A stretch of 64,000 nt of DNA from an uncultured Collinsella sp. GTDB lineage: Bacteria > Actinomycetota > Coriobacteriia > Coriobacteriales > Coriobacteriaceae. The DNA lies in assembly GCA_900544135.1 (NCBI GenBank), contig UQTU01000003.1, positions 1 through 64,000 on the forward strand. Reading direction: 5' to 3'. Shown here piece after piece: positions 52,843-63,685 of the stretch (its first letter is position 1; each line of letters opens with the position of its first letter). A program made the translations under genes and the position numbers. Under the pieces are notes generated by a model. The model was not told the DNA's origin and did no database searches. It worked only from the letters and a program-made list of their open reading frames with translations.

Positions 52843-53775
52843 ATGGCTCGTCGTACACCTTCTCAACTTAATATGCTGCTCGCCGTCGATAAGCCGGTGG
52901 GCTGCACGTCCCACGACGTGGTTTCGCAATGCCGACGCGCCCTCCATGAGCGGCGTGTCGGTCATGCCGGAACGCTCGATCCCATGGCATCAGGTGTCAT
53001 GGTGGTGGGCGTGGGCCAGGCAACGCGTCTGCTGGGCATGCTTACCCTCGATACCAAAAGCTACGTCGCCGACATCTCGTTTGGCGTCGAGACCAATACC
53101 GATGATGCGGAAGGCGAGGCCGTCCGCACGGTGCCCATAGCCGCCGAGCTGCGCGATCCGTCCTATGCCCGCGAGCGCCTGTGCACCATGTTGGGCCCGC
53201 AGATGCAGGTGCCGCCGGCGTTTTCGGCCATTTCGGTCAACGGCGTGCGCGCCTATAAGGCTGCGCGCGAGGGCAATGCCGTGTCGCTGCCCCCGCGTCC
53301 GGTCGAGGTGTACTCCGCCGACCTGATTGCCGTGAGCGGCGAGGGCGATTCGTGCGTTTGGACCGTGGCGTTTTCGGTGAGTAAGGGCACCTATATCCGA
53401 GCGCTCGCTCGCGACCTGGGCCGCGCCTGCGACAGCGCCGCGCACATTTCCGCGCTGCGCCGCACGGCCTCCGGTGTTGTTTCCATTGGCGCTTGTCATG
53501 CGATCGAGGAGCTTTCTCCCGAGTCCGCGGCTGGCTTTGCCCTGGATCCCATTGCGGCCCTGGGCGCCACGCGTGTTGACTTGCCGGGCAATCTTGCCGA
53601 CGACCTGCTTTGCGGCCGACGCATTCCCGTTGAGCGTGCGCTTGCCGATTTCGATGCCTCGAAGGCGCCGTTTGCGTTGGTGCTCGATGGGGGACTCAAG
53701 GCGCTCGCCCGCATTGAGGGTGGCCGCTTTGTCATGGAGCACGTGTTTCCGCAGGCAATCGGCGGTGTTCGATGA
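52843..53775 (+). CDS. truB: tRNA pseudouridine(55) synthase
   Basis: The 310-residue enzyme makes pseudouridine 55 in tRNA. The catalytic aspartate is Asp46 in HAGTLDPMASG; YVADISFGVET and SKGTYIRALARDLG follow. The C-terminal PUA-like part is present. The stop overlaps the ribF start by four bases. Confidence 0.95.
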   Translation: MARRTPSQLNMLLAVDKPVGCTSHDVVSQCRRALHERRVGHAGTLDPMASGVMVVGVGQATRLLGMLTLDTKSYVADISFGVETNTDDAEGEAVRTVPIAAELRDPSYARERLCTMLGPQMQVPPAFSAISVNGVRAYKAAREGNAVSLPPRPVEVYSADLIAVSGEGDSCVWTVAFSVSKGTYIRALARDLGRACDSAAHISALRRTASGVVSIGACHAIEELSPESAAGFALDPIAALGATRVDLPGNLADDLLCGRRIPVERALADFDASKAPFALVLDGGLKALARIEGGRFVMEHVFPQAIGGVR

Positions 53776-54779
53776 TGTTGTCCGTTCGCGAGCTCGCGCG
53801 TATCTTTTTCGCGGGCGAGTCGGACGAGGCTCGCATCGTTACTGCCGATGTGTTTGATAAGTGTGAGCACCTGGGTGCCGCATCGATTGCCATCGGCGTG
53901 TTCGACGGCGTTCACCGTGGACACCAGGAGCTCATTGCGGCGCTTGTCCGTGATGCCCGTGCCCATGGCTGCAAGGCGGTCGTAGTTACCTTCGATCCCG
54001 ACCCGGACGTCGTGGTGAGCCCTTCGCCCGCTCAAAAATTGATGACGACGGCCGACCGTCTGCATGCCCTGGCTCAAACTGGGGTCAATGCGGTGGTGGC
54101 CGTTCCCTTTACGCCTGAGGTTGCGGCGCTTGACCATGTTGCTTTTCTCTCGCTGGTGTCGCGTCTGGTCGACATTCGATCGATTCGCGTTGGCAGCGAC
54201 TTTAGGCTGGGTCGTGGCGGTGCTTCTGGTGTTGACGAGATGCGCGCCTGGGGTGCCGAGCGCGGCGTTGACGTATACGGGCACGACTTGCTTTGCGAGG
54301 GCGGTGAGGCCATTTGCGCCACCCGCATTCGTCATGAGCTGGGACAGGGCCATGTGGAGCTTGCTGCTGAGTTACTCGGCCGTCCGTATATGGTGCGTGG
54401 CGGTGTTATTCGCGGCCGTCACGAGGGTTCTGGCATGGGCTTTCCCACGGCAAACCTGCAGGTTCCCGACGGTATTCAGGTGCCTGCCGATGGCGTGTAT
54501 GAGGGTCTGGTGCTGGTCGATGACACCGCGTGGCCCGCTGCCGTGAACGTCGGACTGCCGCCGACGTATGCCGACGATGTCGCTTCGGCGCATCTCGAGG
54601 CTAATTTAATTGGTTATACGGGCGACCTGTACGGCTCTTCTGTTTCGCTGGCGTTTACGCGTTGGCTGCGTCCGTCGCGCGTGTTCGATTCGCTGGATGA
54701 GTTGATCGCGACCGTCGAGGGTAATATCGAGGACATTCGTCACAACTTGGGCAAGCAGGGGGTGAGCATCCGTGATTAG
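53772..54779 (+). CDS. ribF: Bifunctional riboflavin kinase/FAD synthetase
   Basis: The 335-residue protein has the N-terminal adenylyltransferase (GVFDGVHRGHQ, then VVTFDPDPDVV) and the C-terminal kinase with GFPTANL near residue 220. It makes FMN and FAD from riboflavin. About 25 extra residues precede the fold compared with typical RibF. Its end overlaps dnaG by eight bases. Confidence 0.94.
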   Translation: MMLSVRELARIFFAGESDEARIVTADVFDKCEHLGAASIAIGVFDGVHRGHQELIAALVRDARAHGCKAVVVTFDPDPDVVVSPSPAQKLMTTADRLHALAQTGVNAVVAVPFTPEVAALDHVAFLSLVSRLVDIRSIRVGSDFRLGRGGASGVDEMRAWGAERGVDVYGHDLLCEGGEAICATRIRHELGQGHVELAAELLGRPYMVRGGVIRGRHEGSGMGFPTANLQVPDGIQVPADGVYEGLVLVDDTAWPAAVNVGLPPTYADDVASAHLEANLIGYTGDLYGSSVSLAFTRWLRPSRVFDSLDELIATVEGNIEDIRHNLGKQGVSIRD

Positions 54780-56880
54780 CGATGAGGAAAAAGACCAGGT
54801 ACGCGCTGCGTCTGACCTGGTTGCCATTGTGCAGGAAACGGTCGAGCTCAAGCCCCGCGGTCATGAGTTTTGGGGTTGCTGCCCCTTTCATGGCGAAAAG
54901 ACGCCGTCCTTCCACATTATCCCCGCCACGCAGGTCTGGCACTGCTTTGGCTGCGGCGAGGGTGGCGACGTCTTCACATATATCATGAAGCGCGAGAATC
55001 TGAGCTTTCCCGAGTCGATCCGTTATTTGGCCGATCGCGCGGGTATTGAGCTGCATGACACCGGAGATCGCCGTGAGCGCGGTACCAAGCGTGCCCGCAT
55101 CTACGATTTGTGCGCCGAGACCGCCCAGTTCTACCACACCATGCTTATGCGCGGTAAGGACGGCCGTCCGCGCGAGTACTTTGCCAGCCGCGGCATGGGT
55201 GGCGACGTCTGCCGCCGCTACTGCCTGGGCTTTGCGCCGGGTCGCAACGCGCTGGTATCGCACCTGTCCCAGGCGGGTTTTACCCCGCAGGAGATGATCG
55301 ACGCCAACGTTGCCGTGAGCCGCGGGCGCGGGCAACTAGCCGACCGCTTTTACGACCGCGTGATGTTCCCCATCTTTGACGAGCAGGGTCACAACATTGC
55401 CTTTGGTGGTCGCATCATGGGTGACGGCCAACCCAAGTACCTCAATACCGCCGAGACGAGCGTGTTTCATAAAAAGCGAAACCTCTACGGCTTTAATTGG
55501 GCCAAGGAGTTTATCGTCGCGCAGGATACCGCCATCGTGGTAGAGGGCTATACCGACTGCATCGCCTGTTGGGAGGCGGGGATTAAAAACGTCGTCGCCA
55601 CGCTGGGCACCGCGCTCACGGAGCATCACGTCAAGACGCTCACCCGCTTTGCCAAGCGCATCGTGTATATGTTCGATGGCGACGCCGCCGGTCAAAAGGC
55701 CGCGCGCCGTGCGATTCAGTTTATCGAGCAGGATTCGATGGACCTGCGCTGCGTGGTACTGCCCGACGGCAACGACCCTATGGAGTTTATTACGGCACAC
55801 GGCGGCCAGGAGCTGCAGGCGCGCATTGACGCTGCCGAGCCGCTTATGGACTTTGTCTACCGTTCGCTGCAGGAGTCGAGCGACATCACCACGCCGGGCG
55901 GACGTGCCAAGGCGTTGGAGGATGCGCTGACGCTCATCTATCCGTTGCGCGACAGCTACATGATCGATACGTACTTTATCCAGATTGCCGATCTGCTGGG
56001 TTTGGATCTGGAGACCGTGCGCGCGAGCTCAGGCCGCGTGTTTCGCGACGTCGCCAAGCGCGAGGATGCGGAGCGCCGCCGTGAGCAGAACTATGAGCGC
56101 CAGCGGGCACAGGCTGAGCGGTCCGGTAGCGCGGGCGGTCGGGCGTCGGGCTCTCGCGATGCCGGTCGCGGAGCTTGGGCATCGGGCGCGACGCCGCCGG
56201 TGTCCGCACCGGTCGAGGAAGAGCCGTACGACTACGTCCCGCTCGATGCCTACGGTGCCGCGCCCGCGGAGGTCGTCGACGACCTTCCGCCGATCGATGT
56301 GCCTGATGGTATGGGCGCTGTGCCTGTGACTGACGGTTCGGGCGCACCGGCTGCGGCTGCGCCGATGGTTCTTACCGATCTTGAGCGCAAGTCCTTGGCA
56401 GGGGAGCGCGAGCTGCTGACCATGCTCACGAGCTACCCCGACCTGTTCCGCACGTATGCCGACCGCATCTGCTCCATCGAGTGGGTTGACCCACGTCACG
56501 AGTCCATCGCATGGGCTGTTCTGGCAACGCCGCCGGGAACCGATCCTGCAGCCTGCATGGATGCGGCGCGCTCGGTGTGTCCCGATGCGGCAACGCTTGT
56601 GAGTGCCGGGCGCATCTCGGCGACGAGCAAGCACCCCACCGAGACGAACATCGTGTTCATGCTCGATACGCTCGAGCTCTACACCATCAAGCGCCGCATG
56701 CGTGCTGCACAGGCCAGGCTGCGCCAGGACCGTTCACTCGATGATGAGGCCCGTCGCGCGCTGACCGTTCAGGCCGCGCAAGATTCGCAGCGTCAACGCG
56801 AACTGCAAAAGTCGATCGGCGGCGTGGCGGACCCGTTCCGTTTGATCGGCCTGGAGGCCGCAGGCACCGAACAAGCCTAG
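54772..56880 (+). CDS. dnaG: DNA primase
   Basis: The 702-residue protein makes RNA primers at the replication fork. It has the CHC2 zinc ribbon (CCPFHGEKTPSF and WHCFGCGEGGD), the TOPRIM domain with VVEGYTDCIACW and MFDGDAAG, and a helicase-binding C-terminal part. Between them lies a low-complexity Arg/Gly/Pro-rich linker (about 440-540). It starts with GTG 54772 inside the end of ribF. It precedes rpoD, as in the classical macromolecular-synthesis operon. Confidence 0.95.
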   Translation: MISDEEKDQVRAASDLVAIVQETVELKPRGHEFWGCCPFHGEKTPSFHIIPATQVWHCFGCGEGGDVFTYIMKRENLSFPESIRYLADRAGIELHDTGDRRERGTKRARIYDLCAETAQFYHTMLMRGKDGRPREYFASRGMGGDVCRRYCLGFAPGRNALVSHLSQAGFTPQEMIDANVAVSRGRGQLADRFYDRVMFPIFDEQGHNIAFGGRIMGDGQPKYLNTAETSVFHKKRNLYGFNWAKEFIVAQDTAIVVEGYTDCIACWEAGIKNVVATLGTALTEHHVKTLTRFAKRIVYMFDGDAAGQKAARRAIQFIEQDSMDLRCVVLPDGNDPMEFITAHGGQELQARIDAAEPLMDFVYRSLQESSDITTPGGRAKALEDALTLIYPLRDSYMIDTYFIQIADLLGLDLETVRASSGRVFRDVAKREDAERRREQNYERQRAQAERSGSAGGRASGSRDAGRGAWASGATPPVSAPVEEEPYDYVPLDAYGAAPAEVVDDLPPIDVPDGMGAVPVTDGSGAPAAAAPMVLTDLERKSLAGERELLTMLTSYPDLFRTYADRICSIEWVDPRHESIAWAVLATPPGTDPAACMDAARSVCPDAATLVSAGRISATSKHPTETNIVFMLDTLELYTIKRRMRAAQARLRQDRSLDDEARRALTVQAAQDSQRQRELQKSIGGVADPFRLIGLEAAGTEQA

Positions 56881-56990
56881 ATGTTGTGGTCAACCAGCGT
56901 ATTCTCGCCTATATCCAGTCCTCTTTTTGGGTATAGACGTCAATGTGTGTGCTAAAGTATTGAGTCCTGTGGACTATGAAGGGAGAATCT

Positions 56991-58340
<1,350 letters not shown>

Positions 58341-58351
58341 TCAAGCAAGAG

Positions 58352-58387
58352 GCGCCCTCAAGCACATCCGCTTGGGGGCGCTTTCAT
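58352..58387 (+). terminator. Intrinsic terminator after rpoD
   Basis: GCGCCCTCAAGC (58352-58363) pairs with GCTTGGGGGCGC (58370-58381) with a G-U pair, followed by TTTC. Confidence 0.8.
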
Positions 58388-58392
58388 GTAGA

Positions 58393-58440
58393 CATTGGGG
58401 ACGTTCTTGAATGACTGGTCGTTTAAGAACGTTCCCAATG
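58393..58440. repeat. 16-bp inverted repeat
   Basis: 58393-58408 (CATTGGGGACGTTCTT) and 58425-58440 are inverse copies with one G-U-compatible mismatch and a 16-base loop. It lies between the rpoD terminator and the tRNA promoter. There is no T-run. Confidence 0.85.
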
Positions 58441-58470
58441 ACTAGGTCGGAAAATTTCTTAAAAAAGTTC

Positions 58471-58498
58471 TTGCCCTGAGCTGATTCGTCCGTATAAT
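58471..58498 (+). promoter_or_regulatory. Promoter of tRNA-Asn
   Basis: TTGCCC (58471-58476) and a perfect TATAAT (58493-58498) are separated by 16 bases, with the tRNA starting 30 bases downstream. An A-rich stretch upstream may act as UP element. Confidence 0.8.
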
Positions 58499-58528
58499 AA
58501 ACTTCGTTGCTTGAGAGCACGCACCTAT

Positions 58529-58603
58529 TCCTCGGTAGCTCAATGGTAGAGCACGCGGCTGTTAACCGCGCTGTTGTAGGTTCGAGTCCTACCCGGGGAG
58601 CCA
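58529..58603 (+). tRNA. tRNA-Asn (GTT)
   Basis: A 75-nt cloverleaf with encoded CCA. The acceptor stem pairs TCCTCGG with CCGGGGA; the D loop has AGCTCAATGGTAGAGC; the anticodon loop is CTGTTAA, giving anticodon GTT; the T loop is GGTTCGAGTCC. It has its own promoter and terminator. Confidence 0.97.
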
Positions 58604-58609
58604 GGTTGT

Positions 58610-58639
58610 AAAACCCGTCGCTTATGCGGCGGGTTTTTT
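58610..58639 (+). terminator. Intrinsic terminator after tRNA-Asn
   Basis: AAACCCGTCGC (58611-58621) pairs with GCGGCGGGTTT around a TTAT loop, and a T-run follows. Confidence 0.9.
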
Positions 58640-58798
58640 CATGCCGCGATCGCCGTTCGCGAACGTTACCGTATCAACATTTCGTGTCGAGGATGTAATC
58701 CCGAGGCCCGCCACCTCAACATGGCGCGGTCGTTGTAGAATATTGCAATGATTGCTCCCACGACATGGTGCCGCGAGCACCAAGAAAAGGAGATTCTT

Positions 58799-59155
58799 GT
58801 GTCTGAGACCATTAACGGCAGCCTGAGCGTCTCGAACGACGTTATTGCCGATATTGCCGGTTATGCCGCGATGACGTGCTATGGCGTTGTCGGTATGGCT
58901 GAGCAGCTCCAGGGCGCCGAGAGCGTGCGCCTGCTTGCCGGTCAGCGCCTCCGCAAGGGCGTGCTTGTCTCCGCCGACGAGAACGGCCTTACGGTCGATC
59001 TTCACGTCGTGCTCGAGAACGGCGTCAACATGAAGTCCGTCTGCCATAATCTTTCGAGCTCCGTTGCCTTCACCCTGCAGGAGATCGCCCAGATCGATCC
59101 TGCCAGCCTTAAGATCGGCATCCATATCGACGCGCTCAAGAGCCGTCTGAACTAG
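58799..59155 (+). CDS. Asp23/Gls24 family protein (YloU-like)
   Basis: The 118-residue protein has the Asp23 pattern: ISVSNDVIADIAGYAAMTCYGVVGM-type start (here LSVSNDVIADIAG), GVLVSADENGLTVDLHVVL, and a final IGIHIDALKSR. In other Gram-positives the YloU-like member precedes yloV/fakA, as here; its role is thought to be envelope-related. GTG 58799 follows AAGGAG. It is 27 bases from the next gene. Confidence 0.88.
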   Translation: MSETINGSLSVSNDVIADIAGYAAMTCYGVVGMAEQLQGAESVRLLAGQRLRKGVLVSADENGLTVDLHVVLENGVNMKSVCHNLSSSVAFTLQEIAQIDPASLKIGIHIDALKSRLN

Positions 59156-59182
59156 CATCCGAAAACGGAGATTCAAATACCC

Positions 59183-60844
59183 ATGATTGCAAAGACCATT
59201 CGCACCTGTTTTCCGATCGCTGCGGCTGCCGTTTCCGACAAGGCCGAGGAGATCAACAAGCTCAACGTCTTCCCCGTACCCGACGGCGACACCGGTACCA
59301 ACATGTCGCTCACGCTTGCCTCGGTGACCAAGGAGCTCTCCGCCCTTCCTGCCGACGCCGACATGGAAGCCATCGCCGGCGCCATCACCCACGGCTCCCT
59401 GATGGGTGCCCGCGGTAACTCTGGCGTTATCACGTCGCAGATTCTGCGCGGCGTGGCCGAGGGCCTTGTCTCTGCCGACGAGCCCATTACGTCTGCCAAC
59501 ATCGCCTTCGCCTTCCGTCGTGCCGTCAAGGTTGCCTTCCAGGCTGTCCGCAAGCCCATCGAGGGCACGATCCTCACGGTCCTGCGCGATGTCTCGACCA
59601 AGGCCGATGAGTGCGAGAAGAAGAAGTTCTCGGCCGAGGATGCGCTCGATGCTATCGTCGTCGAGGCGTACCAGTCCGTCGCCCGCACGCCCGACTTGCT
59701 GCCCGTCCTCAAAGAGAACGGCGTGGTCGACTCAGGCGCCTTCGGCTTTGCCATCTTCCTGGAGAACTTTGTTGCCGCCGCGCTTGGTCGCAGCACCGTT
59801 GTCGAGGATTTCTCCGCTACGTTTGACTCCGCCGGCTCTGCCCGCGATGCCGCTCTTGGCCGTGTTGAGATCGAGGCTAACGACGACTGGGAGGGCTCGG
59901 AGTTCCGCTACTGCAACGAGTTCCTCTTTAAGGCTGACGCCCCGTTTGACGAGGACGAGTGCCTTAAGTTCCTAGGCTCCATGGGCGACTGTGAGCTGCT
60001 CGTGGGCGCCTATCCCGACTACAAGATCCATGTGCACTCCAACACCCCCAACCTGGTGCTCGAGCACATGCTGCAGCTCGGTCAGATCTATGAGGTCTTT
60101 ATCCACAACATGGAGATGGAGGCCCACGACCGTACCGCCAAGATCCACGAGGATCAGGAAAAGGCCGCCGAGCCCGCCAAGGCGCTGGGCTTTGTCGCCG
60201 TTGCCGCCGGTTCCGGCGAGGCCGACATCCTCAAGTCCCTTGGCGTCGACGTGGTCGTCTCCGGTGGCCAGACTATGAATCCCTCGACCGCCGACCTGCT
60301 GGGCGCGGTGGACCAGGTCAACGCGACCTCGGTCATCATCCTGCCCAATAACGGCAACATCCGCATGGCTGCCGAGGCTGCCGCTTCTGCCTGCACGGAC
60401 AAGAAGGTTGCCGTCGTTCCCACCAAGACCGTTCCGCAGGCGTTCTCCGCGCTGTTCGCGGTCCTACCCGATTCCGAGCTCGAGGACGCCGTCGCCGCCA
60501 TGGTCGACGCCATCAGCGAGGTCCGCGATGGCGAGGTCACCCGCGCCGTGCGCGATTCCAGCGCCTCTGACGGCTCTCCGATTCACTCCGGTGACGTTAT
60601 GGGTATCATCGCCGGCTCCATCGACGTGGTCGGCTCCGACGTGAAGCAGGTCACGCTCGACTGCATCAACCGCATGCAGGAGGAAGAGGAGGGTGACGCG
60701 CTGACGATTCTGGCCGGCGAGGAGCTGTCCGATGAGGCCTTCCAGGAGATCGTCGACGCCGTCGAGGAGGCTCAGCCCGATCTGGAGATCGACGCCCATC
60801 GTGGCGAGCAGCCGCTCTATCCCGTGATCTTCTCGATCGAGTAG
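59183..60844 (+). CDS. FakA/YloV-like DhaL-domain fatty acid kinase subunit
   Basis: The 553-residue protein starts with a DhaL (DAK2) ATP-binding domain: NVFPVPDGDTGTNM binds the metal-ATP and GSLMGARGNSG follows. A middle part and a DegV-related C-terminal region (VVSGGQTMNPSTADLL, ILPNNGNI) complete the FakA layout. FakA phosphorylates fatty acids held by FakB; no FakB gene is in this window. It lies between asp23-like and recG, the usual Gram-positive order. Confidence 0.9.
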   Translation: MIAKTIRTCFPIAAAAVSDKAEEINKLNVFPVPDGDTGTNMSLTLASVTKELSALPADADMEAIAGAITHGSLMGARGNSGVITSQILRGVAEGLVSADEPITSANIAFAFRRAVKVAFQAVRKPIEGTILTVLRDVSTKADECEKKKFSAEDALDAIVVEAYQSVARTPDLLPVLKENGVVDSGAFGFAIFLENFVAAALGRSTVVEDFSATFDSAGSARDAALGRVEIEANDDWEGSEFRYCNEFLFKADAPFDEDECLKFLGSMGDCELLVGAYPDYKIHVHSNTPNLVLEHMLQLGQIYEVFIHNMEMEAHDRTAKIHEDQEKAAEPAKALGFVAVAAGSGEADILKSLGVDVVVSGGQTMNPSTADLLGAVDQVNATSVIILPNNGNIRMAAEAAASACTDKKVAVVPTKTVPQAFSALFAVLPDSELEDAVAAMVDAISEVRDGEVTRAVRDSSASDGSPIHSGDVMGIIAGSIDVVGSDVKQVTLDCINRMQEEEEGDALTILAGEELSDEAFQEIVDAVEEAQPDLEIDAHRGEQPLYPVIFSIE

Positions 60845-60854
60845 GCAACTGCCC

Positions 60855-63032
60855 ATGTCCGAGCCGTGCTCCGTGCCGCGCGTGTCGGAGCGCTTTGCCC
60901 AGAGCAATGCGCTCGACGAGGATATCGCGCGGCTCAAATATGTTTCGGGTAAACGTGAGGAGGCCCTTCGCCGTCTGGGAATTCAGACGGTGGGGGACCT
61001 CCTTCTCCATATCCCTCATCGATACCTCGACTTTACCCGTTCTTGGTCTATCGAGATGGCGCCCATCGGTACCGTGTGCACCATCATCGCCACGGTCGAC
61101 CGTATCGTCCAAAAGCAGCCGCGCCCGCGTATGCAGGTGACCGAGGTCTCACTTGTTGACGAGACGGGCGTGCTGCAGGTAGCCTTTTTCCGCCAGCCCT
61201 GGATTGCCCAGCAGCTTAAGCAGGGCGACCGCCTGGCCGTGATGGGCAAGGTCGAGTTTGCCTACGGTTTTAAGCAGATGGCCTCGCCTCACTTTGAAAA
61301 GCTCGAGGACGGGCGCGCCGCAGGCACCATTCTGCCGGTCCATTACGTGAGCGATGGCGTGAGCCAGGCGTGGATGCGCCGCATCGTAAGCGGCGCGCTC
61401 GAGGTCGTCGGCAATCCGTTCGATCCGATTCCCGCGCCGCTGCGCGCAAAGCGGAAGCTCATGAGCAATGCCCGCGCGTTGCGTTCGATCCATTTTCCAT
61501 CGAGTATGGCCGAGCGCGATATCGCGCGCGCACGGCTTGCCTACGAGGAGTGCCTCTGCCTGCAGCTGGCGCTGCACCTGCGCAACGACGGCGGCCTGGT
61601 CGATGTGGTGCCCTATGCCCACACCGCGGGCGAGCACCTGGCCGTGCTCAAGCAAGCCCTGCCGTTTTCGCTGAGCGACGAGCAGGAGGCCGCGTTCCAA
61701 GATATCCTGCACGATATGTGCGATGGCGGGCGCGTGATGAACCGTCTGCTGCTGGGCGATGTCGGTACCGGTAAGACCGCCGTTGCCGCCTGCGCGTTGG
61801 CTGTGGCTGCCGATAGCGGCACGCAGGCCTGCGTTATGGCGCCCACGGGCGTGCTGGCGCGCCAATATGCCGATAAGACCGGCCCTCTGCTCTCGCAGGC
61901 GGGCATGTCCTGGGCGCTTCTGACGGGTGCCACGCCGGCCTCAGAGCGCGAGCAGATCCATGCCCAGCTTGAATCGGGCGAACTCGACGTTCTCTTTGGC
62001 ACGCATGCCGTGCTTTCCGAAGACGTGAATTTTAGGCACTTGTCGCTTGTGGTCATCGATGAGCAGCACCGGTTTGGCGTCGGTCAACGCAACGCCCTGC
62101 GCGCGAAGGGCCCCGGTGCCGATCTGCTCGTTATGACGGCGACACCGATCCCGCGTACGCTGGCGCTTTCGGTCTACGGCGATCTGGACACGAGCATCAT
62201 CCGCCATCGGCCCGTCCCTGGCGCTGGCGTGTCGACACGCGTGCTCACCGAGTCGAGCCGTGACCTCGCCTATGGAGCCATCCGCGAGGCGCATGAAAAG
62301 GGTCAGCAGGCCTACGTGATTTGCCCGCTCGTGGAGCCGAATGACTCGGCCGATGAGTTGGAGGACGTGCCCGGTATCGCCCGCGACGACGAGGGCCGCG
62401 TGACGGTCCCCGTGCCGCTGCACGATACGGCGACCGAGCTCGACCGACTGCGTCTGGCGTTGCCGGGGCTTGCCATCGAGCGCCTTCACGGCCGCATGCC
62501 AGCGGGGGAGAAGGATCGGGTCATCGATGCCTTCAAGCGTGGCGAGATCGACGTGCTCGTCTCGACTACGGTGGTCGAGGTGGGCGTCGACGTGCCTAAC
62601 GCCACCGTTATGGTCATCGAGAACGGCGAGCGCTTTGGCTTGGCGGCTCTGCACCAGCTGCGCGGCCGCGTGGGCCGTGGCAGCGTGTCGGGCACCTGCC
62701 TGGTCATGACGCACTCCAAGGGCAACGGCGGCGCATCGGCGGCGCAAGATCGTCTGCAATCGCTCGAAAAGACCTCGGATGGCTTTACGCTCGCCCAGAT
62801 GGACCTGCGCCTGCGCCATGAGGGCGAAATCCTGGGTTATCGCCAGCATGGTGGTGTGACCCTGCGCTTTGTCGACCTGGATGCCGACGAGGAACTGATC
62901 GAGTGGGCCCATTTGGACGCGGTCGAGCTCTTGCGGTATGCTTGCACCCTTGACTCCGTGGCGACGCGCCCCCTGCGCGATGCGGTCGCCATGCGATATC
63001 GACACATTTTTAAGGAGGTCAGCGGAGGATGA
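60855..63032 (+). CDS. recG: ATP-dependent DNA helicase RecG
   Basis: The 725-residue helicase restarts stalled replication forks. The N-terminal wedge domain (LLHIPHRYLDF), then Walker A LLGDVGTGKT (Lys307), DEQH box VIDEQHRFGV, and MTATPIPRT, plus the C-terminal motifs VEVGVDVPNA and LHQLRGRVGRG are all present. It begins 11 bases after fakA and overlaps rsmD by four bases. Confidence 0.95.
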   Translation: MSEPCSVPRVSERFAQSNALDEDIARLKYVSGKREEALRRLGIQTVGDLLLHIPHRYLDFTRSWSIEMAPIGTVCTIIATVDRIVQKQPRPRMQVTEVSLVDETGVLQVAFFRQPWIAQQLKQGDRLAVMGKVEFAYGFKQMASPHFEKLEDGRAAGTILPVHYVSDGVSQAWMRRIVSGALEVVGNPFDPIPAPLRAKRKLMSNARALRSIHFPSSMAERDIARARLAYEECLCLQLALHLRNDGGLVDVVPYAHTAGEHLAVLKQALPFSLSDEQEAAFQDILHDMCDGGRVMNRLLLGDVGTGKTAVAACALAVAADSGTQACVMAPTGVLARQYADKTGPLLSQAGMSWALLTGATPASEREQIHAQLESGELDVLFGTHAVLSEDVNFRHLSLVVIDEQHRFGVGQRNALRAKGPGADLLVMTATPIPRTLALSVYGDLDTSIIRHRPVPGAGVSTRVLTESSRDLAYGAIREAHEKGQQAYVICPLVEPNDSADELEDVPGIARDDEGRVTVPVPLHDTATELDRLRLALPGLAIERLHGRMPAGEKDRVIDAFKRGEIDVLVSTTVVEVGVDVPNATVMVIENGERFGLAALHQLRGRVGRGSVSGTCLVMTHSKGNGGASAAQDRLQSLEKTSDGFTLAQMDLRLRHEGEILGYRQHGGVTLRFVDLDADEELIEWAHLDAVELLRYACTLDSVATRPLRDAVAMRYRHIFKEVSGG

Positions 63033-63685
63033 GAATCATCGGCGGCGAATGGCGCGGTCGTAAGATCGAGGAGCCCCGTGGTCGCGATGTCACCCGCCCC
63101 ACGACTGATCGCGTACGCGAGGCGTGCGCATCTATGGTCATGTCGGCATTCGACTTCGATCTGGACGAGGTCCGTGTGCTGGACGCCTTTGGCGGCTCCG
63201 GTGCCTTAGGGTTAGAGATGCTCTCTCGTGGGGCTCGCTCGCTCACGACGTTCGAGATCGATCGCAACGCCGCGCGGCTCATTACCAAGAATATCGAGTC
63301 GCTCTGCCGTGACCGTGCGCGTTGGCGCGTGGTCACGGGCGACATGCTGGCGAGTGCCTCGCGCGGTCGTGTACCGGGGGGTCCCTTTGATTTGGTCCTG
63401 CTCGACCCGCCCTATGCTTTTGGTGCCGAGCCGGTCGAGGAGCTGCTGCAGGACCTGGCCCAGCAGGGTTTGCTTGCACCTGGCGCTTTTGCCCTGTTTG
63501 AGCATGCCGCCGCCGATGCGGGCGCGCATCCGGCAGACTTTGAGACTGTACGTGAGAAGCGCTACGGTATTACCTCGGTCGACCTGCTCCGTTGGGTCGG
63601 CGATGACGACGGTGAGGGCGATAGTGCCGTCACCGATGCTGATAACAACGATGCCACGACGTTTCAGGAGGACGCCCATGAATGA
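63029..63685 (+). CDS. rsmD: 16S rRNA (guanine(966)-N(2))-methyltransferase
   Basis: The 218-residue protein has RIIGGEWRGRKI at the start, the SAM-binding VLDAFGGSGALGLE and the catalytic DPPY (LVLLDPPYAFG). The last ~25 residues are an acidic Asp-rich tail beyond the usual RsmD end. It overlaps both recG and coaD, so the three genes are coupled. Confidence 0.93.
   Translation: MRIIGGEWRGRKIEEPRGRDVTRPTTDRVREACASMVMSAFDFDLDEVRVLDAFGGSGALGLEMLSRGARSLTTFEIDRNAARLITKNIESLCRDRARWRVVTGDMLASASRGRVPGGPFDLVLLDPPYAFGAEPVEELLQDLAQQGLLAPGAFALFEHAAADAGAHPADFETVREKRYGITSVDLLRWVGDDDGEGDSAVTDADNNDATTFQEDAHE

Noticed and set aside
58529..58603. tRNA-Asn as integration site of a mobile element
   Set aside because: No integrase, no duplicated tRNA end and no foreign cargo follow; housekeeping genes continue on both sides.
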